From NCBI GenBank assembly GCA_964499575.1, contig CAZCLK010000001.1, positions 1-64,000 on the forward strand: a DNA stretch of 64,000 nucleotides, given 5' to 3'. Of the stretch, positions 55,626 through 64,000 are shown one piece after another. Every line of letters begins with the position of its first letter. The stretch's first letter is position 1. A model generated the notes under the pieces. That model had not been told where the DNA came from. It did no database searches and saw only the letters and a program-made list of their open reading frames with translations. The position numbers and the translations under genes were made by a program. This DNA is from JAAYCT01 sp964499575 (GTDB lineage: Bacteria; Bacillota; Clostridia; Saccharofermentanales; Saccharofermentanaceae).

Positions 55626-58598
55626 ATGGCCGGATTTTCGAAAAAGCAAGTACTCGTCGTGTCTGCAATCGCTGTTTGCGTTGTTATTTTTGTTCTGCTT
55701 ATCATATTTCTTGCCACGCGGTGTGCACCCAAATTGATATCCGGGATCACAACGACTGCGTCGGCTGTCATCGTCGACCCGTCGGATATTCCCGGTGTTG
55801 AGCCGGACGCACTGGTTTTTGAAGATTCGGATGTTGATCAAAAACAAAATCTGGATCAACTCACCGACCCGGCAGTTCTCGGCGATCCTTCTTGTCCGTC
55901 CCCGATAACCCTTCTCATATCCGACAAACCGGGACGCCCCGGTTTTCCCGTTGATATTATTGCACCTGATAGCACAACGACCCCACCCGTGATTGAACCG
56001 ATCCCCGAACCCTCGTTCATCCAGCCGATCTCCCCGGACGCCAGCATTTCTTTGGCAACACCTACCCCCTCGATCATCCTTCCGATTATGCCGCCGGCTC
56101 CGTCCTTCATCATTCCGATTGCGACGCCGACACCGTTTCCCGTCACCTGGCTCACGTTTACAAGTCCGGCATCCGGCAACCGTCTCACCGCGGGCACCTC
56201 CTTTACGCTTGAATGGTCTGCGGATGATATCGGTCGCACTCCGAAATTCGATATTCATTTGAGTACGGACGGCGGTTTAACCTTTGATCTTATTGCCGAG
56301 GACGTAATGGAAACGACCTATGCTCTCACCCTTCCGACTTCTCCTGCTGAGTCGTGTGTTTTCCGAATCGATATTTATGTCTCGAATAGTTATCTCGGAT
56401 ACGGACTGTCTCCGAATTTCAGCATCATCGCTCCGACACCGACACCGACACCCTCACCGACTCCCTCACCGACTCCCTCACCGACACCCACCGCGGCTCC
56501 GGTTCCGCCTCCGGTTTATATCCCGGCCGACAACGCATTTATTTCCTCGGAAGGAAACGCAACACGTTGGTTTTCGGTCGAACATGATCTCAATAATGTC
56601 GCTTCTTATATTTGGCAGATCTCCACTCAGCCGTTTTCCTGTGATACCGGTTCACTTCCCGAAATAATTCCCGGACTGATTGCCACAGGCAGAATGGATG
56701 CCGGTACCACTGAATTCTCCGTTGATTTTGCGTCTCTTCTGAGTCGCTATGAAATTGTCGACGGAATGAAGCCTTCCGAATTTCTTCCGAATCAGGGATC
56801 GGAATTCGAGCCGGTTCCGGATATGGTGTTGTTGCCTCAAAGCCGGCGCGTTTTATACTTACGCATCGTTCCGTTAGACGATGGCGGACTTCCGGTCGCA
56901 ACCCCGGGAAACGGCGTTCCGATCCTATACGGAGAACCGGAGCTCGATCTCGGTTTTCAGAAGGCATTAGGTATCCCCGTCGAAAAGTCCCTGATTATCG
57001 AGTGCCCCAAAGAACCCGGAGGAATTCCTGAGATCATGACCGAAAAAGGCCTCGCGGTCTGGGCCGAAAGCGCGGACTATTGGAGTATAGCCATAGATAA
57101 CGTCCCGCCCGAATCGATAGAAGTCGATTTGCAGCTGTCATCCGTTCCTTTTGCGTCAAGCAGCGCGAGTGATTTTTCGGATCCGGCCGGGCTTATCTAC
57201 CGCAGTAAGGCTTCCGGACTTGTTTATACAACAGTTACGCGATACTACCATTGGATTTATTCAGATTTTGCGCCATCGCCTGAGAGCCTCGGAAATTCTA
57301 CTGTCCTATATTATCTGCGTGCGGTGTGCCTGGTTCCCGACGGGCCGACCGGGACGGTTCGGCCGGTCATTTCCGAAACGATTCCGATCTACTATACCGG
57401 CGACCCGCTTGTCTTTGCAGCCGTATCCTACGATCCGCCGGATCCTGAGCCGGAAGAGGTCCTTGTTCAATCAAACGCCCCATATACTTATTTTCAGAGA
57501 TATATAACGACTCAATGGCCGATCTATAAGAGCGATCAGTACTTTGAGGTGACCCGGCCCATTCAGGCCGAGGAAATGTGTTTTTCGATCACCAACAACA
57601 AGACGGGAGATTTTCTCCTTCCCTACAGTTTACACAAACAACTTTATCCTCAGACGACCAGGGAGTCGTATCAAGCTACACTGGACGCGATGCTTCCGGT
57701 CGGGGCATGGTTTCATCTGACACTCACCGAAAGCGAATGGTCCCGGTTGTGGGGCGATTTCGTTGAACTCGCCAAACAGACGTACAACGGAATTCGAAGC
57801 GCGTATAACGGTATTAAGGGTGAGGTCGCGGTTTTTATTGCCGATCGGTTCTCGTTCCTCGGAGAAGACGCGCGCAATCTGATCGAAAAGGCCGTTACGA
57901 GAGCGATCGACGTAGGGCTTGCCTCCATCGGACTTCCGCCAAGCTTACCGGATTTTGAAACGATGGCCGAAGAGGGTGTCGATTATTGCCTGCGCGTGGC
58001 TTTGGCCGAAACCGGCGCGTCGCTCGGTGTCCCGATCGACGAGATTCCGATCGAGGTACATAACCAGGTAACCGATGAAGTTATAAATCGCATCAATTCG
58101 TTGGCCGAAATGAACCGCATCAACCCACTGAACGTCGATTTTCTGAAACCCGCATCCGAAGCGGCCTACCGTCCGGCCTATATTGACGTTCGCGTTTATA
58201 ATCAAAACGGCGTCCTAAGTCCGACAGGAACACTGACGGTGAGTTTCTACCCGGTTCATAAGCCGCACTATAAGTTTTATGAGTATGTGACGTTGCCGGT
58301 CCCGTCCTTAAAGCCCGGAGAGGAAACGATTATTCGGGTGTATCTGAAGCCGGACAATACAGACTCCGCGGGGATATACAACAGTTACTACTTCGGCGAA
58401 GAAGGCGACTGTCTTCTTACCGTGCGCGTCGAGTACGATGTACCGGAAGTCCACGAAGCCGCAATAGATCAGGGAATCAGCGGCAGTGACCCGAACCGTC
58501 CGGATGTATTTGTTTTTGATTACGACCCGGTGTATGAGTTTCTCGCAATAATGCCTCCGGGAGAAAACATCTATCCGGCCAATCAGTACTATGAATAG
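55626..58598 (+). CDS. Large membrane-anchored extracellular protein with Pro-Thr linkers
   Basis: The 990-residue protein has a membrane anchor at residues about 9-33, a Pro/Thr-rich part (35-175), an Ig-like domain of the Kre9/Ser-Thr-rich type (about 178-270), a PTPTPSP linker (about 275-295), and further beta domains with wide spacing. A helical stretch around 690-830 interrupts them. Mostly outside the cell. No enzyme motif seen. The Pro-Thr linker style matches that of the giant RHS protein. ATG 55626, with a weak GAGG site. Confidence 0.78.
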   Translation: MAGFSKKQVLVVSAIAVCVVIFVLLIIFLATRCAPKLISGITTTASAVIVDPSDIPGVEPDALVFEDSDVDQKQNLDQLTDPAVLGDPSCPSPITLLISDKPGRPGFPVDIIAPDSTTTPPVIEPIPEPSFIQPISPDASISLATPTPSIILPIMPPAPSFIIPIATPTPFPVTWLTFTSPASGNRLTAGTSFTLEWSADDIGRTPKFDIHLSTDGGLTFDLIAEDVMETTYALTLPTSPAESCVFRIDIYVSNSYLGYGLSPNFSIIAPTPTPTPSPTPSPTPSPTPTAAPVPPPVYIPADNAFISSEGNATRWFSVEHDLNNVASYIWQISTQPFSCDTGSLPEIIPGLIATGRMDAGTTEFSVDFASLLSRYEIVDGMKPSEFLPNQGSEFEPVPDMVLLPQSRRVLYLRIVPLDDGGLPVATPGNGVPILYGEPELDLGFQKALGIPVEKSLIIECPKEPGGIPEIMTEKGLAVWAESADYWSIAIDNVPPESIEVDLQLSSVPFASSSASDFSDPAGLIYRSKASGLVYTTVTRYYHWIYSDFAPSPESLGNSTVLYYLRAVCLVPDGPTGTVRPVISETIPIYYTGDPLVFAAVSYDPPDPEPEEVLVQSNAPYTYFQRYITTQWPIYKSDQYFEVTRPIQAEEMCFSITNNKTGDFLLPYSLHKQLYPQTTRESYQATLDAMLPVGAWFHLTLTESEWSRLWGDFVELAKQTYNGIRSAYNGIKGEVAVFIADRFSFLGEDARNLIEKAVTRAIDVGLASIGLPPSLPDFETMAEEGVDYCLRVALAETGASLGVPIDEIPIEVHNQVTDEVINRINSLAEMNRINPLNVDFLKPASEAAYRPAYIDVRVYNQNGVLSPTGTLTVSFYPVHKPHYKFYEYVTLPVPSLKPGEETIIRVYLKPDNTDSAGIYNSYYFGEEGDCLLTVRVEYDVPEVHEAAIDQGISGSDPNRPDVFVFDYDPVYEFLAIMPPGENIYPANQYYE

Positions 58599-58692
58599 AA
58601 GATACCCGTTCCCGTCGTTTAGAAACGATTCGCAAATCAGCCGAACCGGATGTCTGATGGTACATTCGGGGCACTTTTCGAGTTGATTCCTG

Positions 58693-58721
58693 TGGCAAAA
58701 ATCCGGAAATAATGCTAGTAT
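58693..58721 (+). promoter_or_regulatory. Candidate promoter of tRNA-Leu
   Basis: TGGCAA (58693-58698), 17-base spacer, extended -10 TGCTAGTAT ending at 58721. The tRNA begins 17 bases later. Confidence 0.5.
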
Positions 58722-58737
58722 ATGTACTGCTGTTTAT

Positions 58738-58820
58738 GCGGACGTGGTGGAATTGGCAGACACGCTGGATTTAGGTTCCAGTGCGAGAGCATGCAGGTTC
58801 AAGTCCTGTCGTCCGCACCA
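58738..58820 (+). tRNA. tRNA-Leu (anticodon UAG), CCA encoded
   Basis: An 83-base tRNA with acceptor stem GCGGACG/CGTCCGC, anticodon stem CTGGA/TCCAG around loop TTTAGGT (anticodon TAG), a variable arm TGCGAGAGCA as expected for a class II tRNA, T-loop TTCAAGT, and an encoded CCA end. It reads CUA and, by wobble, other CUN codons. Confidence 0.95.
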
Positions 58821-58851
58821 AATATCAAAAAACCCTTCCCCGCGTTCGGAC

Positions 58852-58907
58852 AAGTCCCCGGATCACAAGCGATCCTGCGGAACTCCGGCGGGAGACGGGA
58901 CTTTTCT
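58852..58907 (+). terminator. Possible terminator after tRNA-Leu
   Basis: AAGTCCC (58852-58858) and GGGACTT (58897-58903) pair over seven bases, with inner CCGG/CCGG support, followed by TTCTTTTT. The loop is long, so confidence is moderate. Confidence 0.45.
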
Positions 58908-59033
58908 TTTTAAGGCGGCGCCGCAAGGCAGCGCGTGAATCAATACTCTTTTCTCTCGTTTTGAGCGCCATTCGGGCGCGAGAGTCTCCTGGTTACGCCA
59001 CACCGGGGCTTGGGGTTTTTGTAGAAATTAAAC

Positions 59034-59951
59034 TCACAGCCACTTCTTTCTCTTAAAGAAGATCAAGGTTCCGATCGCCGTCAATATACTGATCCCGATT
59101 ACAAACAGATAGCCGTAACGCCATCCGAATTCGGGCATTTTGAGGTTCATGCCGTACCATCCTACGATGAGGGTCAGCGGGAAGAAGAACGACGTGATGA
59201 CAGTAAAAACCTTCATAATGCTGTTGAGGTTGATATCGATTTGTGTCTGGTACGCTTCTCTTACTTGGGTCACGTAATCGCGCAGGTTCAGGACACCGTC
59301 ATAAAGTCGCGTCGCTCTGCCGGAAAGAATTCTGAAATTACGCTCTTCTTTCAAATCGAGCAGGGCGTTTTCGTTCTGCTCAATCCCTTCATAGACCTCA
59401 AGAAGCTGTTGATAGTAGAGCTTCAGCGAAAGGAGTTTTTTTCGAAAAGTCATGATGTCAACAAGATCAATCTTCTTGAAGAGCATCAGCTCGTCTTCGA
59501 GGTCCGATATTTCCTCTTCAAGGTTACGGAGATCCAGCGAATCATCATAGGTCAATTTATCAAAGTACAGGTGAATGATCTTGCTGAGACTCAAGTTCTT
59601 GATCGGCTCGGTCCGGAGGGATTCGACCATTTTGGTGACGACCGGATCGTCATTACAGATAAATAGGAGCAGATCCCGGGCAAAATAAATACAAACGCGC
59701 TGAGGTTCTTTCTTCATATTTGCGACGTCCGGGATATTCAGGACGATCAGATCATATCCGTCGTGACTTTCGAACTTGGATATTCTGCTCGAAAAGATAT
59801 CCTCCGCCGTCTTGTCGCTGATACCGATCTTACTACTAACCTTTTTGAACTCAGAAAAACCGAACACGCACAAATGCTGCCGATCCTTTTCGAGAAGGGC
59901 TTGCTTAACGGTATCTTCGGTCAGGGCGTCTTTTTCGACAAGAAACACCAT
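59034..59951 (-). CDS. CorA-family divalent cation transporter
   Basis: A 305-residue protein of the CorA magnesium transporter family: long cytoplasmic helical domain, then two C-terminal membrane segments (about 245-265 and 278-297) with the selectivity motif YGMN between them. ATG 59951 is preferred (GAGGGA eight bases upstream) over a start overlapping lepA. Probably cotranscribed with lepA. Confidence 0.92.
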   Translation of the reverse strand: MVFLVEKDALTEDTVKQALLEKDRQHLCVFGFSEFKKVSSKIGISDKTAEDIFSSRISKFESHDGYDLIVLNIPDVANMKKEPQRVCIYFARDLLLFICNDDPVVTKMVESLRTEPIKNLSLSKIIHLYFDKLTYDDSLDLRNLEEEISDLEDELMLFKKIDLVDIMTFRKKLLSLKLYYQQLLEVYEGIEQNENALLDLKEERNFRILSGRATRLYDGVLNLRDYVTQVREAYQTQIDINLNSIMKVFTVITSFFFPLTLIVGWYGMNLKMPEFGWRYGYLFVIGISILTAIGTLIFFKRKKWL

Positions 59952-59964
59952 ATTTGATCCCTCT

Positions 59965-61770
59965 TTACTCATCGAGCCTCAGCACGCTCATGAAAGCCTC
60001 CTGCGGAACCTCGACGCTTCCGACCTGCCTCATGCGCTTCTTCCCTTCTTTTTGTTTCTCCAAAAGTTTCTTCTTGCGCGTAATGTCACCGCCGTAGCAC
60101 TTTGCCAGAACGTCCTTCCGATAAGCGCGGATCGTTTCTCTGGCGATAACCTTTCCGCCGATACACGCCTGTACGGGGACCTCGAACTGCTGCCTCGGGA
60201 TATTGTCCTTGAGCTTCTCCGCCATTCTTCTTGCCCGGGCATACGCCTTTTCGCGATGAACGATAAAGGAAAGCGCATCGACGATATCCCCGTTGAGCAT
60301 AATATCGAGTTTCACAAGGTCGGATTTCTGATACCCGTCCACCTCGTAGTCCAACGAGCCGTACCCGCGCGTTCTGGACTTGAGGGCGTCGAAAAAGTCG
60401 TAAATAATCTCATTCAACGGCATGCGATAGTGAAGGATGACACGCTTATCGTCCAAATATTCCATGTTCAAATATTCACCGCGCCGTTCCTGACACAGAT
60501 CCATTATATTTCCGACGTATTCCTTCGGAATCATGATCGAGGCCTTGACGATCGGTTCTTCGATATAGTCGATGTCCGCAGGATCCGGCATATTGGTCGG
60601 GTTATCCATACGAATCTCTTCCCCGTTCGTTCTGAACACTTTATACACTACGGATGGCGCGGTCGAAATCAGGTCAAGATTGAATTCGCGCTCGATGCGC
60701 TCCTGAACGACCTCGTAATGCAAAAGTCCCAGGAAGCCGCATCGGAATCCGAAGCCCAGCGCGGCAGAGGTCTCGGGCTCGAAGGAGAGCGCCGCGTCGT
60801 TGAGTTGAAGTTTCTCCAGAGCGTCCCGGAGGTCCGGATACTTCGCCCCGTCGATCGGATAAAGGCCGCAGAAAACCATCTGCTGGATCTTCTTATATCC
60901 CGGGAGCGGCTCGGACGCGGGGCGTTCGGCAAGCGTCACCGTATCGCCGGGCGCCGTGTCCCGAACGTTCTTAATAGACGCACAGATGTATCCGACCTCA
61001 CCCGCAAGAAGACATTCCGACGGCACCAGAACTCCCGGGTGAAAATACCCGAGTTCGACCACGGTGAATTCTTTTTTGGTGTGCATCATCCGGATCCGGT
61101 CACCTTGTTTCACCTGACCGTTTACGATACGGACGTGCACGATAACGCCTTTATACGCGTCAAACTTCGAATCGAAAATCAGAGCCTGCAGCGGAGCTTC
61201 CTCATCGCCTTCGGGCGCCGGCAGATATTTAACGACCGACTCGAGAACCGCGTCGATCCCGATATCATTTTTCGCGGATATCAACGGCGCGTGCGCTGAC
61301 GGAAGACCGATCACGTCTTCTATTTCCATCCGGACTTCCTCGGGCATGGCCGACGGCAAATCGATTTTGTTGATGACCGGCAGGATTTCAAGGTTTGCGT
61401 CGAGCGCGAGAAACACATTGGCAAGTGTCTGCGCCTCGATCCCTTGTGCCGCATCGACGACCAGAACGGCTCCGTCGCACGCCAGAAGGCTCCTCAGCAC
61501 TTCGTAATTGAAGTCGACGTGACCGGGAGTGTCGATCAGATTCAACTGGTATTCAACCCCGTCGTTCGCCTTATAGAACATGCGCGTCGCTTGGGCCTTG
61601 ATCGTGATGCCCCGCTCGCGCTCGATATCCATGTTATCCAGAACCTGGCTTTGCATTTCACGCGCGGTAAGAACGCCGGTATGCTCGATCAGGCGATCGG
61701 CAAGAGTCGATTTGCCGTGATCGATATGCGCAATGATGCTGAAGTTCCTGATTTTCGAAAGTCTGTCCAT
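59965..61770 (-). CDS. lepA: Elongation factor 4 (LepA)
   Basis: The 601-residue GTPase has the full LepA layout: G1 'AHIDHGKST' (about 15-23), 'DTPGHVDF' (about 81-88), 'NKID' (about 135-138), EF-G-like domains and the LepA C-terminal domain with 'AKCYGGDITRKKKLLEKQK'. It acts on stalled or mistranslocated ribosomes. Standard length. Confidence 0.98.
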   Translation of the reverse strand: MDRLSKIRNFSIIAHIDHGKSTLADRLIEHTGVLTAREMQSQVLDNMDIERERGITIKAQATRMFYKANDGVEYQLNLIDTPGHVDFNYEVLRSLLACDGAVLVVDAAQGIEAQTLANVFLALDANLEILPVINKIDLPSAMPEEVRMEIEDVIGLPSAHAPLISAKNDIGIDAVLESVVKYLPAPEGDEEAPLQALIFDSKFDAYKGVIVHVRIVNGQVKQGDRIRMMHTKKEFTVVELGYFHPGVLVPSECLLAGEVGYICASIKNVRDTAPGDTVTLAERPASEPLPGYKKIQQMVFCGLYPIDGAKYPDLRDALEKLQLNDAALSFEPETSAALGFGFRCGFLGLLHYEVVQERIEREFNLDLISTAPSVVYKVFRTNGEEIRMDNPTNMPDPADIDYIEEPIVKASIMIPKEYVGNIMDLCQERRGEYLNMEYLDDKRVILHYRMPLNEIIYDFFDALKSRTRGYGSLDYEVDGYQKSDLVKLDIMLNGDIVDALSFIVHREKAYARARRMAEKLKDNIPRQQFEVPVQACIGGKVIARETIRAYRKDVLAKCYGGDITRKKKLLEKQKEGKKRMRQVGSVEVPQEAFMSVLRLDE

Positions 61771-61794
61771 TATATGTTTGCCGTTTACTTTCTC

Positions 61795-62751
61795 TCAGAA
61801 TAATTCGATCGCGTCAAACGGATAGATCCTTGCGATGACGTGGGATTTGATCTGTTTGACCGTGAAGGGGCCGAGTCGTCTGCTGTCGTTACTTGCGCCG
61901 CGATTATCTCCGAGGCAATAGTACTGATCCGGTCCGAGCGTTATATGATCGTAGCCTTTCGCGGCACCTTCCTCAGAAACATATGTCCTTACTCCCTCGG
62001 TCAGATATGGTTCGATCAGCAAACTGCCATTGATATAAATAAGGCCGTCCACGATATCAACCGTTTCTCCGGGACGTCCGACGATCCGCTTGATCAGATT
62101 TTCCTTGTGATAATAGCCTTCCATTCCCTCTGCGTCAATGGTCACGATATCGCCCCGCTCAAAGTCTCCCAGATACACGCTGATCATCTCGACGAAGACC
62201 GCGTCATTATCGAAAAGTGTCGGCTCCATCGACTCGCCGTAAACATCATTCCTCTGAACGACAAAAACAACAAGTAGGATCCCGACCAGCAGGCCGAGGC
62301 TGATAAATCGCAAGGTGTCCAAAAAGGAATAAAGAAACCCGTGCGCTTCCTCACCTTGATCTTCCGGATGTTCCACCTTTACACGCCGCACTTTGAGTCC
62401 CGCAGCTTCAGGTTCCCCGGCCTTCTCCGCTCTTCTGACGAGCAGAACCTCTCCGTCCAGTTTGCTCGGACCTTCCGGCACAATGATGTCCTGCCGGTCC
62501 TCTTCCACACGGATCACGCGTCCGTTCAGCACGTCGTCTTCGTCGATCTGCGCTTCTTGCGGTTTTGAACCGGTATCGTCGTCCGTCTTCGCGAAAAGCT
62601 CCGGGTCTATGACCGGCTGATCTTCGCTGTCGGGTGTCTCCCCCGATTCTTCCGCTACGACTGTATCCGTCAATTCATTCCGATCTTCGAGCATATCGGC
62701 GGAGCGTTCTTCGTCCTTACCGTTTGTATGCTCAGCAGGGTCACGAAACAT
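61795..62751 (-). CDS. lepB: Signal peptidase I with long acidic N-terminus
   Basis: A 318-residue type I signal peptidase: nucleophile Ser174 in 'GESMEPTLF', general-base Lys221 in 'NLIKRIVG', and 'GDNRGASNDSRRLGP' near the end. One membrane segment (about 148-166) precedes the active site. The first 140 residues are acidic, low-complexity and cytoplasmic, which is unusual (typical Gram-positive enzymes have under 30 here). ATG 62751 with AAAGGAG; overlaps aspS by 11 bases. Confidence 0.95.
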   Translation of the reverse strand: MFRDPAEHTNGKDEERSADMLEDRNELTDTVVAEESGETPDSEDQPVIDPELFAKTDDDTGSKPQEAQIDEDDVLNGRVIRVEEDRQDIIVPEGPSKLDGEVLLVRRAEKAGEPEAAGLKVRRVKVEHPEDQGEEAHGFLYSFLDTLRFISLGLLVGILLVVFVVQRNDVYGESMEPTLFDNDAVFVEMISVYLGDFERGDIVTIDAEGMEGYYHKENLIKRIVGRPGETVDIVDGLIYINGSLLIEPYLTEGVRTYVSEEGAAKGYDHITLGPDQYYCLGDNRGASNDSRRLGPFTVKQIKSHVIARIYPFDAIELF

Positions 62752-64000
62752 CGGCCGGCTCCTTTCGAATGTCAATACCCAGTTCATCCAGTTGCTTTGA
62801 CGAAACCGGCGCGGGCGCCTCCGTCATCAGATCGGAGGAGTTCTGCACCTTCGGGAAGGCGATCACGTCGCGAATACTGCCGCATCCGCCCAAGAGCATC
62901 GCGATCCGGTCGAGCCCGAAAGCCAGACCGCCGTGCGGCGGCGCTCCGAATCGAAATGCGTCGAGCAGGAATCCGAACTGCTCCATCGCCTGTTCTTCCG
63001 AAAAGCCCAGGAGCGCAAACATCTTATTCTGCAACGCGCGGTCATGGATACGAATGCTTCCGCCGCCAAGCTCGGTACCGTTCAGGACAATATCGTATGC
63101 GTTGGAGCGAACCGATCCCGGATCACTGTCCAACAGGCTCAGATCCTCGAGCATCGGGCTGGTGAATGGGTGGTGTTTGGCAACAAACCGACCTTCCTCT
63201 TCATCGTACTCCAAAAGAGGAAACTCCGTAACCCACAGGAGCGCCATGACGCTCTCGTCGATCAGATTCATTTTTGCCGCGGCCTCGCGGCGGACCGCCC
63301 CGAGCGCTTCGAAGACCGTCTGATTTTTGTCCGAAACGAACAGAATCAAGTCCTCTGCCCCGGCATGCATCGCCGAGGCGATTTCCGAGATGTTTTCGGC
63401 GGTCAAAAATTTGAGGAAGGATCCACGCGGCGGGTCGGACGGGATCAGCCATGCCAAGCCTCCGGCGCGATAAGTCTTTGCAACCTCACCGAAGGCTTCG
63501 ATCTCTTTCCTGGAAAGTGAGGCGCCACCCGGAACGCAGATCGCGCGGACACTGCCGCCCGCAGTCACGGCGTTTGTAAACGGAGGAAATTCAGTCTTCT
63601 TCGCGATTTTCGAGAGGTTGACGAATTCAAGCCCGAAACGGATGTCCGGCTTATCCGAGCCGAACCGCTCCATCGCTTCCGCATAGGTGATTCTCGGGAT
63701 CGGTGAGCGAACAGTAATCCCCATCACATCGCGCATGACCTCGACGATAAAACCTTCCGCAACCCGCATGACGTCGTCGCTGTCGACAAAGGACATCTCC
63801 AGGTCGATCTGGGTAAATTCCGGCTGACGGTCCGCTCGCAAATCCTCGTCACGAAAGCATTTGGCAATCTGCATATAGCGATCGTAGCCGGCGAGCATCA
63901 GCAATTGTTTGTACAGTTGAGGCGATTGGGGAAGCGCAAAAAAACTTCCGTTCTTGACGCGACTCGGGACCAGATAATCCCGTGCGCCCTCCGGCGTACT
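62741..64000 (-). CDS. aspS: Aspartyl-tRNA synthetase (5' end outside window)
   Basis: At least 419 C-terminal codons of a class IIb synthetase, open to the window edge. Motif 2 region 'CFRDEDLRADRQPEFTQID' and motif 3 'GLAFGLDRIAMLLGG' are intact, and the bacterial GAD insertion lies between them (about 63.2-63.6 kb). The edge translates as 'EGARDYLVPSRV', conserved in bacterial AspRS. The gene ends within lepB. Confidence 0.97.
   Translation of the reverse strand, partial: STPEGARDYLVPSRVKNGSFFALPQSPQLYKQLLMLAGYDRYMQIAKCFRDEDLRADRQPEFTQIDLEMSFVDSDDVMRVAEGFIVEVMRDVMGITVRSPIPRITYAEAMERFGSDKPDIRFGLEFVNLSKIAKKTEFPPFTNAVTAGGSVRAICVPGGASLSRKEIEAFGEVAKTYRAGGLAWLIPSDPPRGSFLKFLTAENISEIASAMHAGAEDLILFVSDKNQTVFEALGAVRREAAAKMNLIDESVMALLWVTEFPLLEYDEEEGRFVAKHHPFTSPMLEDLSLLDSDPGSVRSNAYDIVLNGTELGGGSIRIHDRALQNKMFALLGFSEEQAMEQFGFLLDAFRFGAPPHGGLAFGLDRIAMLLGGCGSIRDVIAFPKVQNSSDLMTEAPAPVSSKQLDELGIDIRKEPADVS

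Noticed and set aside
59776..61299. 507-codon plus-strand frame
   Set aside because: It is the antisense of lepA and has no ribosome site.

Overview
The window looks like a chromosomal segment of an anaerobic, plant-polysaccharide-degrading Firmicute (Clostridia type). The evidence is the AAAGGAGG-type ribosome binding sites, YesM/YesN and LplABC-type regulation and transport, LacI and AraR-like control of glycoside hydrolases, and a lepB-aspS neighbourhood. Genus cannot be told from sequence alone.

Layout. 1-9.6 kb: the 5' part of one giant secreted RHS/YD-repeat protein gene (minus strand, runs off the left edge). 9.7-12.8 kb: a membrane protein with an anti-sigma-type zinc finger and an acidic-repeat lipoprotein. 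12.8-13.8 kb: non-coding, with five tandem 73-74 bp units that each carry a hairpin. 13.8-16.4 kb: a short-chain dehydrogenase and three small zinc-ribbon proteins, two of them paralogues. 16.5-21.8 kb: a two-component system with an FtsX-type ABC exporter. 21.9-25.2 kb: two APH-fold kinases, an unknown gene and a GNAT acetyltransferase, headed by a promoter, a 19-codon leader peptide and an intrinsic terminator that together look like a ribosome-stalling attenuator. 25.2-26.4 kb: a Cro/C1 regulator and a membrane partner.

26.8-40.8 kb is an arabinoxylan utilisation locus: esterase, GH43, GH51, GH10, DUF624, YesM-type kinase, YesN-type regulator and an Lpl-type ABC importer, with a palindromic AraR-like operator at its head. 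40.9-43.3 kb: a C_GCAxxG_C_C protein, then a TetR regulator with a clear promoter and double operator driving two flavodoxin-fold proteins. 43.4-52.4 kb is a galactan utilisation locus: GH53, LacI regulator, binding protein, MalF/MalG-type permeases and a GH35 beta-galactosidase. 52.6-58.6 kb: a PPC-domain protein, a DUF4003 protein, a zinc-ribbon protein and a large membrane-anchored protein. 58.7-64 kb: tRNA-Leu(UAG), CorA-type transporter, lepA, lepB and the 3' part of aspS.

How the genes work together. In the two sugar loci, extracellular enzymes release oligosaccharides, the ABC importers take them up, and intracellular enzymes (GH43, GH51, GH10 and GH35 have no visible signal peptides) finish the breakdown. 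Both importers carry a strong hairpin between the binding-protein gene and the first permease gene. The most notable signal is the leader peptide/attenuator at 25014-25200: the peptide starts MRTR, resembling the Arg-x-Arg macrolide-arrest motif of Erm leaders, and a leader segment can pair with the terminator's 5' arm.
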